Shown: one piece after another, positions 19,292 through 27,918 of the stretch
How positions within the stretch are numbered: position 1 is the first letter of the stretch
Layout: each line of letters begins with the position of its first letter
Assembly (NCBI RefSeq): GCF_963678835.1
Contig: NZ_OY787469.1
Span: forward strand, 1-64,000
DNA from: an uncultured Desulfuromonas sp.
GTDB taxonomy: Bacteria > Desulfobacterota > Desulfuromonadia > Desulfuromonadales > Desulfuromonadaceae
Direction of reading: 5' to 3'
DNA length: 64,000 nt
The notes under the pieces: model-generated
Database searches by the model: none
What the model was told of the DNA's origin: nothing
Seen by the model: the letters and a program-made list of their open reading frames with translations, nothing else
Program-made: the position numbers and the translations under genes

Positions 19292-19765
19292 ATGATTAAA
19301 CATCTCATTTACCTTGCTTCGGCTTTGGGGTTGTTCTGGCTGATGCTGTCCGGCCACTATACCGGCTTCATGTTCGGCTGTGCTGCGGCATCCCTGGCAT
19401 TGACCCTGTTTGTCGCCTGGCGCATGGACGTGGTGGACGATGAAGCGGAACCGATCTACCTGACGGGCGCAATCTTTGTCTATTGGTTGTGGCTGACTAA
19501 AGAAGTTGCCAAAGCCAACCTGGACGTGTGTCGGCGCATCTGGTCTGTGCACCTCGATATCAGTCCAACCATGGTCTGCCTGACCGCCAACCAGAAAACG
19601 CCACTCGGCGTCATGCTGTACGCCAATTCCATCACAGTCACGCCCGGCACGGTGTGTGTCAATGTGGAAGGGGATAAGCTCGAGGTCCACGCCCTGACCT
19701 GGAGTGCCGCTGAAGACCTGCTCGAAGGTGAAATGGACCGCCGCGTCTGCAAACTGGAGATCTGA
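19292..19765 (+). CDS. mrpE: Mrp antiporter subunit E
   Basis: 157 residues from the ATG at 19292. The upstream extension to 19160 is AT-rich, non-conserved and runs through the ribosome site. It has N-terminal membrane helices, then the MrpE signature region VYWLWLTKEVAKANLDVCRRIW and LGVMLYANSITVTPGTVCV. It is part of the multisubunit Na+/H+ antiporter in the inner membrane and is usually needed for assembly. First gene of the operon, 3 bp before mrpF. Confidence 0.9.
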   Translation: MIKHLIYLASALGLFWLMLSGHYTGFMFGCAAASLALTLFVAWRMDVVDDEAEPIYLTGAIFVYWLWLTKEVAKANLDVCRRIWSVHLDISPTMVCLTANQKTPLGVMLYANSITVTPGTVCVNVEGDKLEVHALTWSAAEDLLEGEMDRRVCKLEI

Positions 19766-19768
19766 CCG

Positions 19769-20053
19769 ATGTATGCTGCCACCTGTGTTGCTATTTTGAT
19801 CGTCATGGGCCTGGCCCTGATTCGTGCCATTGTCGGTCCCAGCGCTTTCGACCGCCTGCTGGCCGTCAACATGTTCGGCACCAAGACGGTTTTATTCATT
19901 GCCGTATTCGGATTTCTCACTGAAAGACCCGATTTTCTCGACATCGCCCTGGTCTATGCCCTGGTCAACTTCCTCGGCACCATCGCCGTGTTGCGTTTTT
20001 TTGAACGCAAGCAGCGCGATGCCACCCAAACAAAAGCACAGGAGCCCTCATGA
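19769..20053 (+). CDS. mrpF: Mrp antiporter subunit F
   Basis: 94 residues, three transmembrane helices, normal for MrpF. RAIVGPSAFDRLLAVNMFGTK is the conserved MrpF segment with its Asp-Arg pair. Small structural subunit of the antiporter, implicated in Na+ passage in other species. It follows mrpE by 3 bp and overlaps mrpG by 4 nt. Confidence 0.92.
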   Translation: MYAATCVAILIVMGLALIRAIVGPSAFDRLLAVNMFGTKTVLFIAVFGFLTERPDFLDIALVYALVNFLGTIAVLRFFERKQRDATQTKAQEPS

Positions 20054-20367
20054 CGATTGTTATCGATATCCTTTCTATGATCAGTCTGGCTTTGGGCTGT
20101 TTTCTCGGCATCACCGGCGGCATCGGCATCTACCGCTTACCCGATTTTTTCACTCGTTTGCATGCCAGCAGTGTTACAGATTCAGCGTGTGCTTTTCTCA
20201 TTCTGTTCGGGCTGGCATTGCAGGCGGGCTGGTCTCTGATCACTGTCAAACTGGGTCTGGTGTTCTTTTTTCTGGTATTGAGCAGTCCGACTGCCAGTCA
20301 TGCTCTGGCGAAAACCGCGCTGAACAACAACCAGCAACCGCTTCTGGGTCGCAAGGATAAACGCTGA
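20050..20367 (+). CDS. mrpG: Mrp antiporter subunit G
   Basis: 105 residues with three helices. GITGGIGIYRLPDFFTRLHASSVTDS is the hallmark of MrpG/MnhG. Small membrane subunit of the antiporter. It overlaps mrpF by 4 nt at its start and shares one nucleotide with the next gene at its end, so translation is coupled through the run. Confidence 0.93.
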   Translation: MTIVIDILSMISLALGCFLGITGGIGIYRLPDFFTRLHASSVTDSACAFLILFGLALQAGWSLITVKLGLVFFFLVLSSPTASHALAKTALNNNQQPLLGRKDKR

Positions 20368-20927
20368 TGGACGTTTTTATTGACATTATCCTGCTGACAT
20401 TTTTGTCCATTGCGGCTCTGGCCATTGCCCGGATCCGCAAACTGTTTTGCGCCATTATGCTGTTCGGCATCTTCAGCTTGGTCAGCGCTTGTCTGTTTGT
20501 CACCATGGACGCCGTGGATGTGGCCTTTACCGAAGCGGCGGTCGGCACCGGCATCTCGACCATTTTGATGCTGGCCACCATGGCGCTAACCAGCACTGAA
20601 GAAAAACGCCCACCTTACCAGCCCTTCATCGCGCTGTTGGTTGTGGTGGTCACCGGCTCGGTACTGGTGTACGGCACGATGGACTTGCCCGATTACGGCG
20701 ACCCTACGGCACCGATCCACCAACATGTGGCGCCACGCTACATTCAGCAGTCTCCCGCAGAAGTGGGTCCGCCCAACATGGTCACCTCAGTGCTGGCCAG
20801 CTATCGCGGTTTTGACACCCTGGGCGAAACTGCGGTGATTTTTACCGCAGGCATCAGTATCTACGCCCTGCTCGGCATGCGCCGCCGTGAAGACGCTGAT
20901 TACCATCAGGAGGATGACAATGTCTGA
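20367..20927 (+). CDS. DUF4040/MbhE-like subunit (MrpA C-terminal counterpart)
   Basis: 186 residues. The first 90 (ARIRKLFCAIMLFGIFSLVSA, FTEAAVGTGISTILML) form a DUF4040/MbhD domain of three helices. The rest, with NMVTSVLASYRGFDTLGETAVIF, matches MbhE and the end of large MrpA. In most Mrp systems these pieces are the tail of the 800-residue MrpA; here they are a separate protein, as in membrane-bound hydrogenases and group-2 Mrp operons. No protein with the MrpA N-terminal half fused to this tail occurs in the operon. Confidence 0.85.
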   Translation: MDVFIDIILLTFLSIAALAIARIRKLFCAIMLFGIFSLVSACLFVTMDAVDVAFTEAAVGTGISTILMLATMALTSTEEKRPPYQPFIALLVVVVTGSVLVYGTMDLPDYGDPTAPIHQHVAPRYIQQSPAEVGPPNMVTSVLASYRGFDTLGETAVIFTAGISIYALLGMRRREDADYHQEDDNV

Positions 20928-21345
20928 TCATCTGATTTTGCGCATCATTGCCAAGATGTTCATTCCATTCATTCTGCTGTTTGCACTTTATGTCCAATTC
21001 CATGGTGACTACGGTCCGGGCGGCGGCTTTCAGGCTGGGGTGATTTTCGCCAGTGCCCTGATCCTTTATACGTTGATTTTCGGCCTGAAAACGGCCATGC
21101 GTGTGATCAGCCCCGCCGCTTTACGTATCCTCGCGGCCAGCGGTGTCTTACTCTATGGCGGCACCGGCGTGGCGTGTATGGTGCGCGGCGGCAATTTCCT
21201 TAATTACTCGATGCTGTCCGACACACCTCTGGCCGGACAGCACCTGGGCATCTTCCTGATTGAGCTGGGAGTCGGCACCACGGTGTTTGCCGTGATGGTG
21301 ATGTTATTTTATGCCTTCAGCGGCAGAAAGGGGCCGGAAGTATGA
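20920..21345 (+). CDS. mrpB: Mrp antiporter subunit B
   Basis: 141 residues. The ATG at 20920 has AGGAGG 6 nt upstream; an earlier in-frame Met at 20887 lies inside the previous gene. Four helices with YVQFHGDYGPGGGFQAG, the diagnostic MnhB/MrpB motif with a conserved His and Gly-rich stretch, then GNFLNYS. Membrane subunit of the antiporter. It overlaps the DUF4040 gene by 8 nt and mrpC by 4 nt. Confidence 0.93.
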   Translation: MSDHLILRIIAKMFIPFILLFALYVQFHGDYGPGGGFQAGVIFASALILYTLIFGLKTAMRVISPAALRILAASGVLLYGGTGVACMVRGGNFLNYSMLSDTPLAGQHLGIFLIELGVGTTVFAVMVMLFYAFSGRKGPEV

Positions 21346-21701
21346 ACCTGATCGGCCACTACAACTACCTTGTATCCATCTTTCTGATGATGGTCGGCTT
21401 TTTTGTCGTCATCTGTCGCGGCAACCTGATCAAAAAGCTCATCGGTCTCAACATCTTCTCCACCTCGGTGTTCATCCTCTACATCACCATGGGCAAGGTG
21501 GCCGGCGGCAGCGCCCCCATCGTTATCGATGGCCCTGGTCCGCATATCTACTCCAATCCGCTGCCCCATGTGCTGATCCTGACTGCCATCGTCGTCGGTG
21601 TCGCTACCACGGCTGTTGGCCTAGCGCTGACCGTGCGCATCAAGGAACGCTACGGTACCATTGAGGAGGATGAAATCCGCCTGAAGGATGAATCCCTATG
21701 A
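21342..21701 (+). CDS. mrpC: Mrp antiporter subunit C (NuoK-like)
   Basis: 119 residues and three helices. RGNLIKKLIGLNIFSTSVF and ILTAIVVGVATTAVGLAL are the MrpC/NuoK-family segments containing the conserved acidic or polar channel residues. It forms part of the ion path next to the MrpD-type subunits. It overlaps both neighbours by 4 nt. Confidence 0.93.
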   Translation: MNLIGHYNYLVSIFLMMVGFFVVICRGNLIKKLIGLNIFSTSVFILYITMGKVAGGSAPIVIDGPGPHIYSNPLPHVLILTAIVVGVATTAVGLALTVRIKERYGTIEEDEIRLKDESL

Positions 21702-23197
21702 GTATGTCATGGACCCATCACCTTCCCGTTCTTCAGGTGATCCTGCCACTGCTGGGTGCGCCGCTGTGCATGCTGACCCGTTCCAGCCGTCTCAACTGGC
21801 TGATTACCGTGGTCATTTCGTGGTCGGCACTTATCATCAGCATACTATTGGCGCGCCAGGTGTGGGTGCACGGCCCCATCACCTACAACATGGGTGGCTG
21901 GCCTGCCCCGTGGGGCATTACCTACCACATTGATGTACTCAACGCCTTTGTGCTGCCGATTGTCACGACTATTGCCGCTCTGGTCGCACCCTATGCGCGC
22001 AAAAGCGTGCAAAAGGAGGTCGAAACGCATCGCCAGGCAGTGTTTTATGCCTTGCTGTTGCTGTGTCAGGCCGGACTGCTCGGCATTGTCATCACCGGCG
22101 ACGCTTTTAATATGTATGTATTTCTTGAGCTGTCATCGTTGTCTTCCTATGCTCTGATCGGCATCGGCAAGCGGCGGCGCGGGCTGACCGCCGCATTTCA
22201 ATACCTGATCATGGGCACTATCGGGGCAACTTTTATCCTCATCGGCATCGGCCTCTTGTACAATCTGACCGGCACTTTGAACATTCTCGACCTGGCTGAA
22301 CAGCTCAATCGACACAACCTGATCACCACCGGCAATCGCACTCTGATCACGGCTTTCGCCTTTCTCACCGTCGGTTTGAGTCTCAAGCTGGCCCTGTTTC
22401 CGCTGCACCTGTGGCTGCCGAACGCTTACAGCTATGCGCCATCGGTGGTCACGATTTTCCTGGCGGCCACGGCCACCAAAGTGGCGGTGTACATGCTGCT
22501 GCGTTTCTGCTTCACCATTCTCGGCCATGGGGCATTGTTCCAGATGACATTGGGTAAGATCGTCCTGCTGCCGTCGTTGTGCGCTATTTTTATCGGCTCC
22601 ATCGTCGCCATCTTTCAGTACGATATTAAGCGAATGCTGGCCTACTCAAGTATTGCCCAGATCGGTTACATGACCCTTGGCATCACCATGGCGACACCAT
22701 TGGGCCTCACAGCCGGTATTGTCCACCTGTTCAACCACGCCCTGATGAAAGGGCTGCTATTCATGACCATGGGCGCGGTGATCTATCGGGTTGATTCTGT
22801 CTACCTGAGCGACTTTCGCGGACTGGGAAAACGGATGCCATGGACCATGGCCGCGTTTGTCGTCGGCGGACTCAGCCTGATGGGGGTTCCGCTGACTGCC
22901 GGTTTTATCAGCAAATGGTACCTGGTGCAATCCGCTCTGGAGTGCGGCTGGTGGCCGGTGGCCGGACTGATTCTCATCGGCTCGCTACTGGCCGTGATCT
23001 ACGTGTGGCGGGTCGTGGAAACCGCCTACTTCAATCCCGACCACGAGCTGGAGCAGCGCAGCCATGAAGCGCCGTTATCACTGCTGATTCCGATGTGGGT
23101 TCTGGCACTGGCCAACATCTACTTCGGCATCAACAGTGATCTGCCGCTGAGCATGGCGAGCCGAGCCGCCCATCTTCTTCTGGGGGTAGCGGTATGA
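21698..23197 (+). CDS. mrpD: Mrp antiporter subunit D (copy 1)
   Basis: 499 residues with about 14 helices, Proton_antipo_M family. Visible channel features are LELSSLSSYALIGIGK (helix 5 Glu), FPLHLWLPNAYSYAPSVVTIFLAATATKVAVY (helix 7-8 Lys) and IKRMLAYSSIAQIGYM. It is homologous to NuoL/M/N and moves H+ or Na+. It is the MrpD-like member closest to mrpC. It overlaps mrpC and the next gene by 4 nt each. Confidence 0.9.
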   Translation: MSMSWTHHLPVLQVILPLLGAPLCMLTRSSRLNWLITVVISWSALIISILLARQVWVHGPITYNMGGWPAPWGITYHIDVLNAFVLPIVTTIAALVAPYARKSVQKEVETHRQAVFYALLLLCQAGLLGIVITGDAFNMYVFLELSSLSSYALIGIGKRRRGLTAAFQYLIMGTIGATFILIGIGLLYNLTGTLNILDLAEQLNRHNLITTGNRTLITAFAFLTVGLSLKLALFPLHLWLPNAYSYAPSVVTIFLAATATKVAVYMLLRFCFTILGHGALFQMTLGKIVLLPSLCAIFIGSIVAIFQYDIKRMLAYSSIAQIGYMTLGITMATPLGLTAGIVHLFNHALMKGLLFMTMGAVIYRVDSVYLSDFRGLGKRMPWTMAAFVVGGLSLMGVPLTAGFISKWYLVQSALECGWWPVAGLILIGSLLAVIYVWRVVETAYFNPDHELEQRSHEAPLSLLIPMWVLALANIYFGINSDLPLSMASRAAHLLLGVAV

Positions 23198-24663
23198 CAA
23201 TAGCCACCCTGATGCAGTTATGCCTGATCATTCCGGCTGCTGGTGCGCTGTTTATCATCCTCAGCCACCGCCTGCGCGACCTGCGTGAGGGGGTGACTCT
23301 GTTCAGTGCCGCGGCCCTGTTTGCTGTGGTTTGTCAGCTGTTCCGTCGGCCTGAAGCTCTGGATGCCGCACCCGTCATTCTGGCCACACCATTACCGGGG
23401 TTGGAACTGTCCCTACATTTGGAACCTTTGGGCTTGCTGTTTGCCGGTATCGCCAGCCTGCTGTGGATGATCACATCGCTGTACACCATCGGCTACATGC
23501 GCGGTAACCGCGAACAGCAGCAAACCGTCCTCTATGCCTGTTTTGCTTTGGCTCTGGCCAGCACCATGGGCATTGCCCTGGCCGGCAACCTGCTAACCCT
23601 GTTTGTATTTTACGAAATGCTTACCCTGTCGACCTACCCACTGGTCACCCACAAGCGGGATCACGATGCCTTGACCGGCGGCCGTTTTTATCTCGGCATT
23701 CTGGTCGGCAGTTCCATTGGCCTGCTGCTCCCCGCCATTATCTGGACCTGGCACCTGACCGGGTCGACCGCGTTTCAATTTGGCGGCATTCTGCCCCCAG
23801 ACACCTCGAAAACCGTGGTGACCGCCCTGTTGCTTCTCTACGCCTTCGGCATCGGCAAGGCGGCGCTGATGCCTCTGCATCGCTGGCTACCCGAAGCCAT
23901 GGTCGCGCCGACACCGGTCAGCGCCCTGCTGCATGCTGTGGCCGTGGTCAAAGCCGGAGTCTTTTGTATTGTCAAAGTTGTGCTTTACGTGTTTGGCACC
24001 GAAATACTCATCGGCAGCGACGGCCTGTTTATTCTCCAGGTGATTGCGGCGTTTACGTTGCTGTGCGCTTCGCTCATCGCGTTGCAGCAGGACAACTTGA
24101 AACGACGTCTGGCCTATTCCACCATCAGCCAGCTGTCCTACATCACGCTGGCTACGGCGATTCTGGCACCACTGTCCATCACCGGAGCGGTGGTCCACAT
24201 TGCCGCCCATGCCGTCGGGAAGATCACCCTGTTTTTTGCTGCCGGTGCCATCTATACAGCGGCCCATAAAACCCGGGTCAGTGAACTGAATGGCATCGGT
24301 AAACGCATGCCATGGACCATGGGCGCGTTTGCCGTCGCCACATTATCAATGATTGGACTGCCACCAGCCGCAGGATTTCTCTCCAAGTGGTTTATGTTGC
24401 AAGGGGCGTTTCAATCCGGCCAGCTCTGGGTTATTGCCGTGTTGCTCCTCAGCACCTTGCTTAACGCTGGATATTTTATCCCCATTGTCTATGCCGCTTT
24501 TTTCAAAGCCGAAGACCATGTCCCTGATCATGCCCACGGTGAAGCCCCGCTGAGCATGGTTGTTGCTTTGTCGGCAACCGCAGGCCTGACTCTGGTGCTG
24601 TTTTTCTGGCCGGATCTGATTGTTACCATCGCCTCACGTCTGGGGCAGGGAGGTGTATTATGA
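23194..24663 (+). CDS. Mrp-type antiporter subunit, Proton_antipo_M (copy 2)
   Basis: 489 residues, 13-14 helices. FVFYEMLTLSTYPLV, PLHRWLPEAMVAPTPVSALLHA and LKRRLAYSTISQLSYI are the antiporter-family signatures with Glu, Lys and the broken-helix region. It is closely similar in layout to the product of 62416-63909 in the second cluster (both GYMRG, then FYE and TYPLV). It overlaps the previous D gene and the next small gene by 4 nt. Confidence 0.88.
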   Translation: MTIATLMQLCLIIPAAGALFIILSHRLRDLREGVTLFSAAALFAVVCQLFRRPEALDAAPVILATPLPGLELSLHLEPLGLLFAGIASLLWMITSLYTIGYMRGNREQQQTVLYACFALALASTMGIALAGNLLTLFVFYEMLTLSTYPLVTHKRDHDALTGGRFYLGILVGSSIGLLLPAIIWTWHLTGSTAFQFGGILPPDTSKTVVTALLLLYAFGIGKAALMPLHRWLPEAMVAPTPVSALLHAVAVVKAGVFCIVKVVLYVFGTEILIGSDGLFILQVIAAFTLLCASLIALQQDNLKRRLAYSTISQLSYITLATAILAPLSITGAVVHIAAHAVGKITLFFAAGAIYTAAHKTRVSELNGIGKRMPWTMGAFAVATLSMIGLPPAAGFLSKWFMLQGAFQSGQLWVIAVLLLSTLLNAGYFIPIVYAAFFKAEDHVPDHAHGEAPLSMVVALSATAGLTLVLFFWPDLIVTIASRLGQGGVL

Positions 24664-24863
24664 AACGGATCATGACGCCTTTGCTGCTCACCGCTCTCGC
24701 CATTGTTGTGCTGATCGACCCGTGGCTCCATCATCATACGCCGTTGTCAACTCAGCCTGTCGGTCTGTTTGTCCTGGTCAGCCTTGGTGGCTGTCTGCTG
24801 TGTGTTGCCATTGCTGTGGTTCTGGCTCCACTGCTTTCACGCCGGGAGGATTATTATGACTGA
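24660..24863 (+). CDS. Small two-helix membrane protein of antiporter module
   Basis: 67 residues, two predicted transmembrane helices (about 6-20 and 33-58) separated by a loop with HHH, and a charged end REDYYD. It is not a known Mrp subunit. It resembles the 82-residue protein at 62171-62419, which also has two helices, clustered His and the end TDHYDK, and which holds the same position between two antiporter genes. It overlaps both flanking genes (4 nt upstream, 8 nt downstream), so it is translated with them. Probably a structural subunit; function unknown. Confidence 0.8.
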   Translation: MKRIMTPLLLTALAIVVLIDPWLHHHTPLSTQPVGLFVLVSLGGCLLCVAIAVVLAPLLSRREDYYD

Positions 24864-26589
24864 TCTGCTCCTGCCCCCCGGCGTGTTGCTGCTGTGTGTT
24901 GTTCCGGCGCTGGCCTTGTTACCACGAATCCTGTGCCGCTGGATTCTCGCATTAAGTCCACCGCTGGTACTGCTTTATCTGTGGATGTTGCCCGAAAACG
25001 CTGCGTTGTCCGTCCATCTGGCCGGATTTGACCTGCACCTGGTGCAGCTCAGTGCTATGGGCCGCCTGTTTGCCAGTGCGTTTCTGCTCGCGACCTGGGC
25101 CGGGAGTCTGTTCGCATTTCCGGCCCAGCGCCGCGAGTGGTGTGCCGCCTATCTCTACGCCGGCAGTGCGGTGGCCATCAGCCACTGCGGTGATTGGATC
25201 AGTCTGTTTTTGTTCTGGGAAGTGATGGCCGTTGCTTCAACGGTTCTGGTGTGGACGGGTGGGTTCAAACAGAGCGCGGCTTCCGGTATGCGCTATCTGC
25301 TGGTTCATTTGACCGGAGGCGTTCTTCTGATGAGCGGAATTGCAGCCCACCTGCTGGCACAGGACTCTACCCTGATAACACCTCTGACCGACGGCACCGT
25401 TGGATCGGTGCTGATACTCGCCGGTTTCCTCGTCAATGCCGGAGCCCCGCCACTGTCGTTCTGGGTGGCTGATGCCTATCCGCAGTCGAGTCCCAGCGCC
25501 ATGGTGTTTTTGTCGGCACTGACGACCAAGACAGCGGTCTTTGTGCTGGCCAGTTGCTTCGCCGGGTGGTCGATATTGATCCCCATCGGCGCCTACATGG
25601 CCATATACGGCATCGTCTATGCCCTACGGGAAAACGATGTCCGACGTATCCTTGCCTACAGCATCGTCAACCAGGTTGGTTTTATGGTGGTGGCCATTGG
25701 CATTGGCGGCGAAACTGCCATCAACGGTGCCACTCTCCATGCTCTGGCCCACATTTTTTACAAAACAGTTCTGGTTATTGCGGCGGGTGTCATATTACGG
25801 GAGACCGGTGCACGCCATGCCACTCAACTGGGTGGACTGGCGCGCCGCTATCCGCTGGTGACGGCTTGTACCCTGATCGGCGCTGCCGCAAGCATGGGCG
25901 TGCCGCTCACCTCCAGCTTCATCAGCAAGGGGGTGATTCTCCAGGCCGCCGTGGAACACCACGTACTGTGGATATGGGTGCTATTGCTCGCTTGTTCAGC
26001 TGCAGTGGCCTTTAATGCCGGTATCCGTTTCCCCTGGCTGGTTTTTTTTCGTACACAACAGAAGCCTTTGCCGGAAAAACCGTTCCAGCTTTGCCCTTCC
26101 TCTTTATCGGCGATTCTGCTGCCAACGCTGCTGTGTCTGGCGATCGGCATGTTCCCCCAAAAGCTTTTCGCTTTGTTGCCGTTTTCAGCGGTCTATCACC
26201 CCTATACCGTTCTTCACTTGGCCGAGCAATTTCAGATTCTGGTGCCGGCCATCGCTCTGTTCTGGTGGTTACGACCGTTAATGGTTCCACGACCGTTGAC
26301 CCAGCTCGATCTCGACTGGATCTTGCGACGCTTGTTGTTTTTTGCCTGGGAGGAGGGCGTTCTGCGGTTGCTCTATCTCAGTGTTAATGTACGAGATGTG
26401 TTGCTGACATCGTCGGTGCGTGGTTTCAAGTTTCTGTTCCGCCACTACGGCCCTCGCGGCATCCTGGCTCGCTCCTGGCCGACCGGCAGCATCGCCCTGT
26501 GGGTTGCGCTGATTCTCGCCAGCTATGTGGTTCTGTATAGCCTGCAAAGTCGCTCATTGTGGCAATTCATCCACTCAAGCTTCAGTTGA
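24856..26589 (+). CDS. NuoL/MrpD-like antiporter subunit (copy 3)
   Basis: 577 residues from the ATG at 24856 with GGGAGG upstream. The core is a Proton_antipo_M domain (LFLFWEVMAVASTVLVW, FWVADAYPQSSPSAMVFLSALTTKTAVF, RRILAYSIVNQVGFM). A C-terminal extension contains YHPYTVLHLAEQFQIL and LDLDWILRR, then a last helix. The extension is shared with the 588-residue protein at 60415-62181 (YHPYNSYHLTETFHLL, LDLDWFYRR). It is the last gene of the operon, and read-through is limited by a hairpin. Confidence 0.87.
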   Translation: MTDLLLPPGVLLLCVVPALALLPRILCRWILALSPPLVLLYLWMLPENAALSVHLAGFDLHLVQLSAMGRLFASAFLLATWAGSLFAFPAQRREWCAAYLYAGSAVAISHCGDWISLFLFWEVMAVASTVLVWTGGFKQSAASGMRYLLVHLTGGVLLMSGIAAHLLAQDSTLITPLTDGTVGSVLILAGFLVNAGAPPLSFWVADAYPQSSPSAMVFLSALTTKTAVFVLASCFAGWSILIPIGAYMAIYGIVYALRENDVRRILAYSIVNQVGFMVVAIGIGGETAINGATLHALAHIFYKTVLVIAAGVILRETGARHATQLGGLARRYPLVTACTLIGAAASMGVPLTSSFISKGVILQAAVEHHVLWIWVLLLACSAAVAFNAGIRFPWLVFFRTQQKPLPEKPFQLCPSSLSAILLPTLLCLAIGMFPQKLFALLPFSAVYHPYTVLHLAEQFQILVPAIALFWWLRPLMVPRPLTQLDLDWILRRLLFFAWEEGVLRLLYLSVNVRDVLLTSSVRGFKFLFRHYGPRGILARSWPTGSIALWVALILASYVVLYSLQSRSLWQFIHSSFS

Positions 26590-26611
26590 TTTTTTATCCG
26601 CGCGCATAAAA

Positions 26612-26642
26612 AAGGGCAGGCTGCTTAAAGCAACCTGCCCTT
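26612..26642 (-). terminator. Terminator between mrp operon and nitroreductase
   Basis: A 9-bp GC-rich stem (AAGGGCAGG 26612-26620 with 26634-26642), extended by a partly paired loop. On the minus strand it is followed by six T, making it the intrinsic terminator of the nitroreductase gene. It may also stop the convergent mrp operon. Confidence 0.8.
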
Positions 26643-26666
26643 GAATGTTGTCGCAATCGCCAACGA

Positions 26667-27272
26667 TCAGTATTTGAGAATAATACTGTCCAGGCTCCGC
26701 TTAGGCAGATGGTAATTGCCCTGGTCATCGTGCCAGCCATAGGCATCGGCCCCAGGCTCCTGATGTTCGAGAACAATCTCCTCGCCCGGCTTACCGATGG
26801 CAATAACCAGCAGAATCTCATAACGGGTCGGCAAATCGAGCGCTTCACGCAACTTACGCCGCTGAACCTTGGCAGCAATGCACCCGCCCAACCCTTTATT
26901 TGTAGCGCCAAGCAAGATCGACTGAGCGGCAATACCCTGATCGGCAACATAACTGCTGCACACGGTTTTATCACCAAGTACGATGATATAGCCGGTCGGC
27001 TTGACCCCTTTGATCGGGCCGCCCCAACCACGCAGATACCCCTGCCAGGACAACGTTTCAAAAATCTTTTCATTGCGCTCTTCTTCACAGGCGATCAGAT
27101 AGCGCAACGGCTGAAGATTCAAGTTGCTGGTTGATGGTGCCAGACGGGCGTAATCCACCAGCTCGCGCAACATCTCTTCGGTGACTTTCTCCGACTCGAC
27201 AAAATAGTGATAGTTTCGTGTCTTTTCGATCAACCCTCTGAAATCACAGTTGTTCAAAGTGCAATCGCTCAT
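26667..27272 (-). CDS. Nitroreductase-family FMN oxidoreductase
   Basis: 201 residues from the ATG at 27272 (AAAAGGAA upstream); the longer frame to 27392 is the untranslated leader. It has ARLAPSTSNLNLQPLRYLI (FMN-binding SxxNxQP-like motif), DQGIAAQSILLGATNKGLGG and LLVIAIGKPGEE, the usual order for the nitroreductase fold. The likely reaction is NAD(P)H-dependent flavin-mediated reduction of an unknown substrate. It is monocistronic with its own terminator. Confidence 0.85.
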   Translation of the reverse strand: MSDCTLNNCDFRGLIEKTRNYHYFVESEKVTEEMLRELVDYARLAPSTSNLNLQPLRYLIACEEERNEKIFETLSWQGYLRGWGGPIKGVKPTGYIIVLGDKTVCSSYVADQGIAAQSILLGATNKGLGGCIAAKVQRRKLREALDLPTRYEILLVIAIGKPGEEIVLEHQEPGADAYGWHDDQGNYHLPKRSLDSIILKY

Positions 27273-27441
27273 AATGTGTTCCTTTTCTGCCAGCGTGAAC
27301 CGTCTCCTTCCCCCACATGGATGGAAAACGATTCGACCCATACCAAACCACGATACGAGATATTTTTTCTTTGGTGATTCTTTCGCTGGCAACCTGAATC
27401 CAGCCCAAATAAAACACCTCGTTCTAATTACCCACGTAAAT

Positions 27442-27470
27442 AAAATACCGTTTGTTTTTTATTGTTGCAA
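27442..27470 (-). promoter_or_regulatory. Possible promoter of nitroreductase gene
   Basis: Minus strand: TTGCAA (27465-27470), 17-nt spacer, TATTTT (27442-27447). It gives a leader of about 160 nt. Chosen by similarity to the sigma-70 consensus only. Confidence 0.3.
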
Positions 27471-27766
27471 GTCTTTTTTCCACATGTCGCATTGCTTTAC
27501 CGTTAATCTCATAGGCCTTCCTCATCTTTACCCATGGCATTTTCTGAAGAAATGAGTCCAATTAACCTTCAAAATACAGCAGATTACCTACAGAAAGACT
27601 AGCTGATGCCGTATACGTTTTCGGGATGCTTGCACGTGTCTTTCTTAATAGATTAAAGCGGACTTTTTGAATGTCAATGGCGGGAGGCAATTTACTGAGA
27701 AAGGAACATTTGTCTTTCAGAGCCTTTATAACAGTGTTTACAGCTCTTGTTCAGACATCACACTAA

Positions 27767-27848
27767 CAGGCAGTTGAAAAACTGCCTGCGGAGCCCATGG
27801 ACGGGCGACCAACATCAAGGACTGTTTTTCAGATCCTTGATGTTGGTC
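27767..27848. repeat. Paired intergenic hairpins in a 646-bp gene-free gap
   Basis: Within the gap 27273-27918 two strong inverted repeats stand side by side: a 9-bp stem with a GAAA loop (27767-27788) and a perfect 15-bp stem (27807-27821 with 27834-27848). Neither is followed by a T-run on either strand. They look like an intergenic repeat rather than terminators. The rest of the gap holds the nitroreductase leader and AT-rich sequence in which I see no gene. Confidence 0.6.
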
Positions 27849-27918
27849 GAAAGATGGAAATCGCATTTTCGGCATGCGCCGTTAAAAAGCCCCCGAATAG
27901 GACTTTTTCTACCCCCAG

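Noticed and set aside
20887..20919. Earlier start for mrpB
   Set aside because: The Met at 20887 is inside the preceding gene and lacks a ribosome site, while AGGAGG stands directly before the ATG at 20920.
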